Of a stretch of 7,734 nt of DNA, positions 5,652-7,734 are shown piece by piece. The position numbers and the translations under genes are program-made. Within the stretch, counting starts at the first letter, position 1. Each line of letters opens with the position of its first letter. The notes below the pieces were generated by a model, which made no database searches, had not been told where the DNA came from, and saw nothing but the letters and a program-made list of their open reading frames with translations. The DNA lies in the NCBI GenBank assembly GCA_003649665.1, contig QMSL01000060.1, forward strand, positions 1-7,734, given 5' to 3'. Source of the stretch: Thermoprotei archaeon. Lineage in GTDB: Archaea; Thermoproteota; Thermoprotei; QMSL01; B3-G16.

Positions 5652-6452
5652 TTAATACCAGCCTAATAATCTTGCCGCGCTAAGGAAGTCATCAGCTACA
5701 ATCTTCACACTTCGAGGACCTATTCTCTTAACTTCAGGAAGCCTAGATATAGAGTCCGCGAAGTTCGAGTGGAAGAATTCGATTACTACTTCAACAGGAG
5801 CCTTAAACCTAAATGGCTTTATTGATCTCGCCTTCTTAACAGCTCTTTCTGCAGCTTCCTTTATTAATTGACGCGATTTCGCTGGAGCTAAACATATAGC
5901 GTCGAATCTACCTAAAGCTTCCTTTACTGCAACAACTTCTATTTCATCGCCAAGGAAACGCTTCGCTTCTTTTACGGCCTCGGTACAGCCGGTTACCAAG
6001 GTGACGGGTACATTGAAACTACCGAGAATTGCCGCATCTATTGCGATTTCCCCTATTTCCACACCGTTTACTTTAACACTATATATGGATTTAGAGGACA
6101 TGGTATGGGAAAGGACTCCCTTCTCGCTTCCAGCCATGGCATGATAACCTATGAGGAAAGCACAATCGAATCTATCCTCGAGGGGAGGATGTCTATACTT
6201 AGCATGTCCCCAAATATACCTAGCCTCTGGATGTAATTCTTCTGGAACAAGATTGCAACCGCCTCGAGCCCCATGTAAGTCATTAACTATTACTTCAGTA
6301 GCGCCTCCATTTAATGCTCCCTCTATGGCAGCATTTATGTCCCTAGTTAGGAGAAGCCTTGCCTCTTCATACTCGGGACCGCTTCCACTTACCTGCTCTC
6401 TTCGAACCACTCCGCTTATTCCCTCCATGTCAGCAAGTATATACACTCGCAT
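5652..6452 (-). CDS. M55-family D-aminopeptidase (DppA-like)
   Basis: A 266-residue zinc metallopeptidase of family M55, the family of Bacillus subtilis DppA, which removes N-terminal D-amino acids from short peptides and assembles as a ring-shaped decamer. All expected zinc ligands are visible: Asp8 and Glu10 in ADMEGISG, His60 in NDLHG, His104 in GYHAM, and Glu135 in VEIGEIAIDAA; His116 in LSHTMSS corresponds to the catalytic-site histidine. The length is the family's usual one, there is no signal peptide, and the protein should be cytoplasmic. Start: ATG at 6452 preceded by GGTGAT with 3 nt spacing, itself downstream of a well-spaced TATA element. The upstream minus-strand gene is an OPT-type transporter, so peptides taken up by that protein are reasonable substrates. 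In archaea, M55 proteins may act on L- or D-peptides; the stereospecificity cannot be told from sequence. Confidence 0.93.
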   Translation of the reverse strand: MRVYILADMEGISGVVRREQVSGSGPEYEEARLLLTRDINAAIEGALNGGATEVIVNDLHGARGGCNLVPEELHPEARYIWGHAKYRHPPLEDRFDCAFLIGYHAMAGSEKGVLSHTMSSKSIYSVKVNGVEIGEIAIDAAILGSFNVPVTLVTGCTEAVKEAKRFLGDEIEVVAVKEALGRFDAICLAPAKSRQLIKEAAERAVKKARSIKPFRFKAPVEVVIEFFHSNFADSISRLPEVKRIGPRSVKIVADDFLSAARLLGWY

Positions 6453-6455
6453 ACA

Positions 6456-6461
6456 ATCACC
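6456..6461 (-). promoter_or_regulatory. Ribosome-binding site GGTGAT of the M55 peptidase
   Basis: GGTGAT on the minus strand is complementary to the AUCACC at the 3' end of archaeal 16S rRNA, 3 nt before the ATG at 6452. The same word precedes the oxidoreductase GTG at 3611, supporting both start choices. Confidence 0.55.
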
Positions 6462-6482
6462 AATATATGATAAGCGAGAGCA

Positions 6483-6490
6483 AGATATAG
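6483..6490 (-). promoter_or_regulatory. TATA box of the M55 peptidase gene
   Basis: CTATATCT on the minus strand, centred about 34 nt before the ATG. Initiation roughly 25 nt downstream falls near 6461, giving a short leader that begins at the GGTGAT. A second AT-rich element (6463-6472) is too close to the start to serve. This suggests the peptidase can be transcribed apart from the transporter. Confidence 0.4.
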
Positions 6491-6518
6491 AGGTAAAGGT
6501 TCATTGACATGCCGTATT

Positions 6519-6535
6519 CCTAATTTTAAATGAGG
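6519..6535. repeat. 17-bp near-perfect palindrome in the transporter/peptidase gap
   Basis: CCTAATTTTAAATGAGG pairs with itself at seven of eight positions around a central base (one mismatch). It lies upstream of the TATA box of the peptidase and 20-36 nt past the transporter stop, so it could be an operator for the first or an AT-rich transcript end for the second. Confidence 0.3.
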
Positions 6536-6554
6536 ATCTTATAGCATTATAGTG

Positions 6555-7734
6555 TCATAGTTTTATGAACGTAGCAATTATCGTCATGATTACATCAACT
6601 ACCATCGAACCAGCCATTACTCCGGAGGCTAATAACAATCCCTCCTCTCTAAAATATTTAGGACCATATTTTCTATCAGTGTATAGTCGTACTAATCCAC
6701 CTATTCCGATTGGGATTGCATATTGTGGAGGTAAGAGTAATCCCAACGCAATTCCCATGGATGAAACAGGAGTTAGCATCTCTAAGAGAGCCCCCACAGC
6801 ACCCCCTATAATGAAGGAACGTAAGTTCAATATGCCCCCACCAGTTATACTACGAGTGGCGAGCATACGTATATACATTAGCGATGGAATTAATCCAAGA
6901 GCGGGCATATCGGGGGTTCCAAAGCCGAATTCCTTCCAAAGGAACAACGTTAGCAAGGCACTCAGTATGAAAGTTGGCAACCATCCAATGAGCTTCCCTT
7001 TAACTATATCCCTAAACCTTAGCTCTAGGATATCACTGTACTTCATAAGACCTACAACACTAGGGCCTGTCCATGTGGATGGCTTGAAGTAAGGTAGCGC
7101 TAGATATGCTGAGTATCCACTATACCCGCTCATGAGTATCGGCAGATCATATAGTACTATTCCTAAAATACCCATGGTCATACCAGTCTCTCCAGCCATC
7201 TTGGTCAATATCGTAAACTCTATAAAGCTAGCCAGAAATAGGGCATAAGAGACGAATATTAAGGAGAGATATCTTGAGCTTGGACTAAGAGGGTTCAATA
7301 TGTAAGCTAAAGCGAAGATTATTGATGTAGGTATGAGACATACTAAGAGAAGCTTCTTATTCGATAATATCCTCCGCCACAGTGAGCTATACAGGTATAG
7401 AAAGCTCTTCCCGGTATAAGTTGCTTCCCTTTTAGAGGAATACTTTTTAAGCGCGAGTAATATAGAGAGAATGGCGTTGCCTAAAAGGAATATACCGAGT
7501 GCAGGCGATAGGGAGAATTTGAAGAGGATGGAGTTATACAATTTGTTAATGTCAGGCGAGGATTCAATAATCCCCCTAGAGCAAAGGATAGGACTTATTA
7601 AGGTGTATAGGGCCATTCCTGTAACCATTAAGCTTAACGATGTATTAGCACTCAATATGTAGCCTAGAGCCATGAGACCTAAGTTAAAAGATATTATGAG
7701 AGGTATATTATATGGGAGATAGGGGGAGAGATTA
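6555..7734 (-). CDS. OPT-family transporter, C-terminal portion (5' truncated by window)
   Basis: The minus-strand frame is open from the window edge to a TGA at 6555-6557, giving 392 residues. An internal ATG at 7673 is not a real start: the 20 codons before it (NLSPYLPYNIPLIISFNLGL) continue without a stop and look like part of the protein. It is strongly hydrophobic, with about ten membrane segments. The C-terminal block GLLLPPQYAIPIGIGGLVR followed by a short polar linker and GLLLASGVMAGSMVV is typical of the oligopeptide transporter (OPT/YSL) superfamily, as is the ILTKMAGETGMTMG stretch in the middle. OPT proteins are secondary carriers for peptides, or in some lineages metal chelates; prokaryotic members are about 550-650 residues, so roughly the last two thirds is here. 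The downstream M55 peptidase argues for peptides as cargo, though that is inference. Its promoter is outside the window. Confidence 0.75.
   Translation of the reverse strand, partial: NLSPYLPYNIPLIISFNLGLMALGYILSANTSLSLMVTGMALYTLISPILCSRGIIESSPDINKLYNSILFKFSLSPALGIFLLGNAILSILLALKKYSSKREATYTGKSFLYLYSSLWRRILSNKKLLLVCLIPTSIIFALAYILNPLSPSSRYLSLIFVSYALFLASFIEFTILTKMAGETGMTMGILGIVLYDLPILMSGYSGYSAYLALPYFKPSTWTGPSVVGLMKYSDILELRFRDIVKGKLIGWLPTFILSALLTLFLWKEFGFGTPDMPALGLIPSLMYIRMLATRSITGGGILNLRSFIIGGAVGALLEMLTPVSSMGIALGLLLPPQYAIPIGIGGLVRLYTDRKYGPKYFREEGLLLASGVMAGSMVVDVIMTIIATFIKL

Noticed and set aside
6565..7092. 175-codon plus-strand open frame opposite the OPT gene
   Set aside because: It is antisense to a well-supported membrane protein, has proline-rich unpatterned composition and no ribosome-binding site; a shadow of the real frame.
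1..7734. Insertion sequence, integrase, CRISPR array or attachment site
   Set aside because: No transposase or integrase motifs, no regularly spaced repeats, and no long terminal repeats were seen on either strand.

Overview
The window is archaeal chromosome. The evidence is direct: it carries two archaea/eukaryote-type transcription factors (the tail of aMBF1 and a complete TFE alpha) and Trm56, the archaeal tRNA C56 2'-O-methylase. Intergenic gaps hold TATA-like boxes close to starts, and several genes have GGTGAT or GGAGG ribosome-binding sites matching an archaeal 16S 3' end. Heavy use of AGA/AGG arginine and ATA isoleucine codons and the gene set suggest a thermophilic member of the Thermoproteota/TACK group. 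That placement is inference; no marker in the window fixes the genus.

Left part (1-3488, plus strand): a compact informational operon, aMBF1 (3' end only) - HflX GTPase - Trm56 - TFE alpha - C5 cytosine methyltransferase. All four junctions overlap (4, 35, about 8 and 14 bp), so the genes are probably co-transcribed and translationally coupled. The first four are transcription, ribosome and tRNA genes. The methyltransferase at the end is the surprising member: no restriction endonuclease accompanies it.

Middle (3489-5651): after a 122-bp gap with a weak hairpin/T-run and a good TATA box plus GGTGAT site, a stand-alone Gfo/Idh/MocA-type NAD(P)-dependent oxidoreductase is read on the plus strand. 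It converges, 26 bp apart, on a minus-strand gene encoding a nucleotidyltransferase (MNT) domain fused to a HEPN-like helical domain, a single-chain version of what is usually a two-gene MNT/HEPN pair. The 167-bp gap upstream of that gene contains no gene I can support. It does contain a perfect 10-bp-stem inverted repeat and a cluster of GCGTGA words.

Right part (5652-7734, minus strand): a complete M55-family D-aminopeptidase (DppA-like) with all expected zinc ligands, preceded by the C-terminal ~392 residues of an OPT-family membrane transporter whose start lies beyond the window edge. Together they read as a peptide uptake-and-cleavage module, although the peptidase appears to have its own promoter. 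I found no rRNA, tRNA, CRISPR array, insertion sequence or attachment site. I do not see a convincing new multi-gene system; the most unusual items are the orphan methyltransferase in the TFE operon, the MNT-HEPN fusion and the structured 5560-5630 intergenic DNA.
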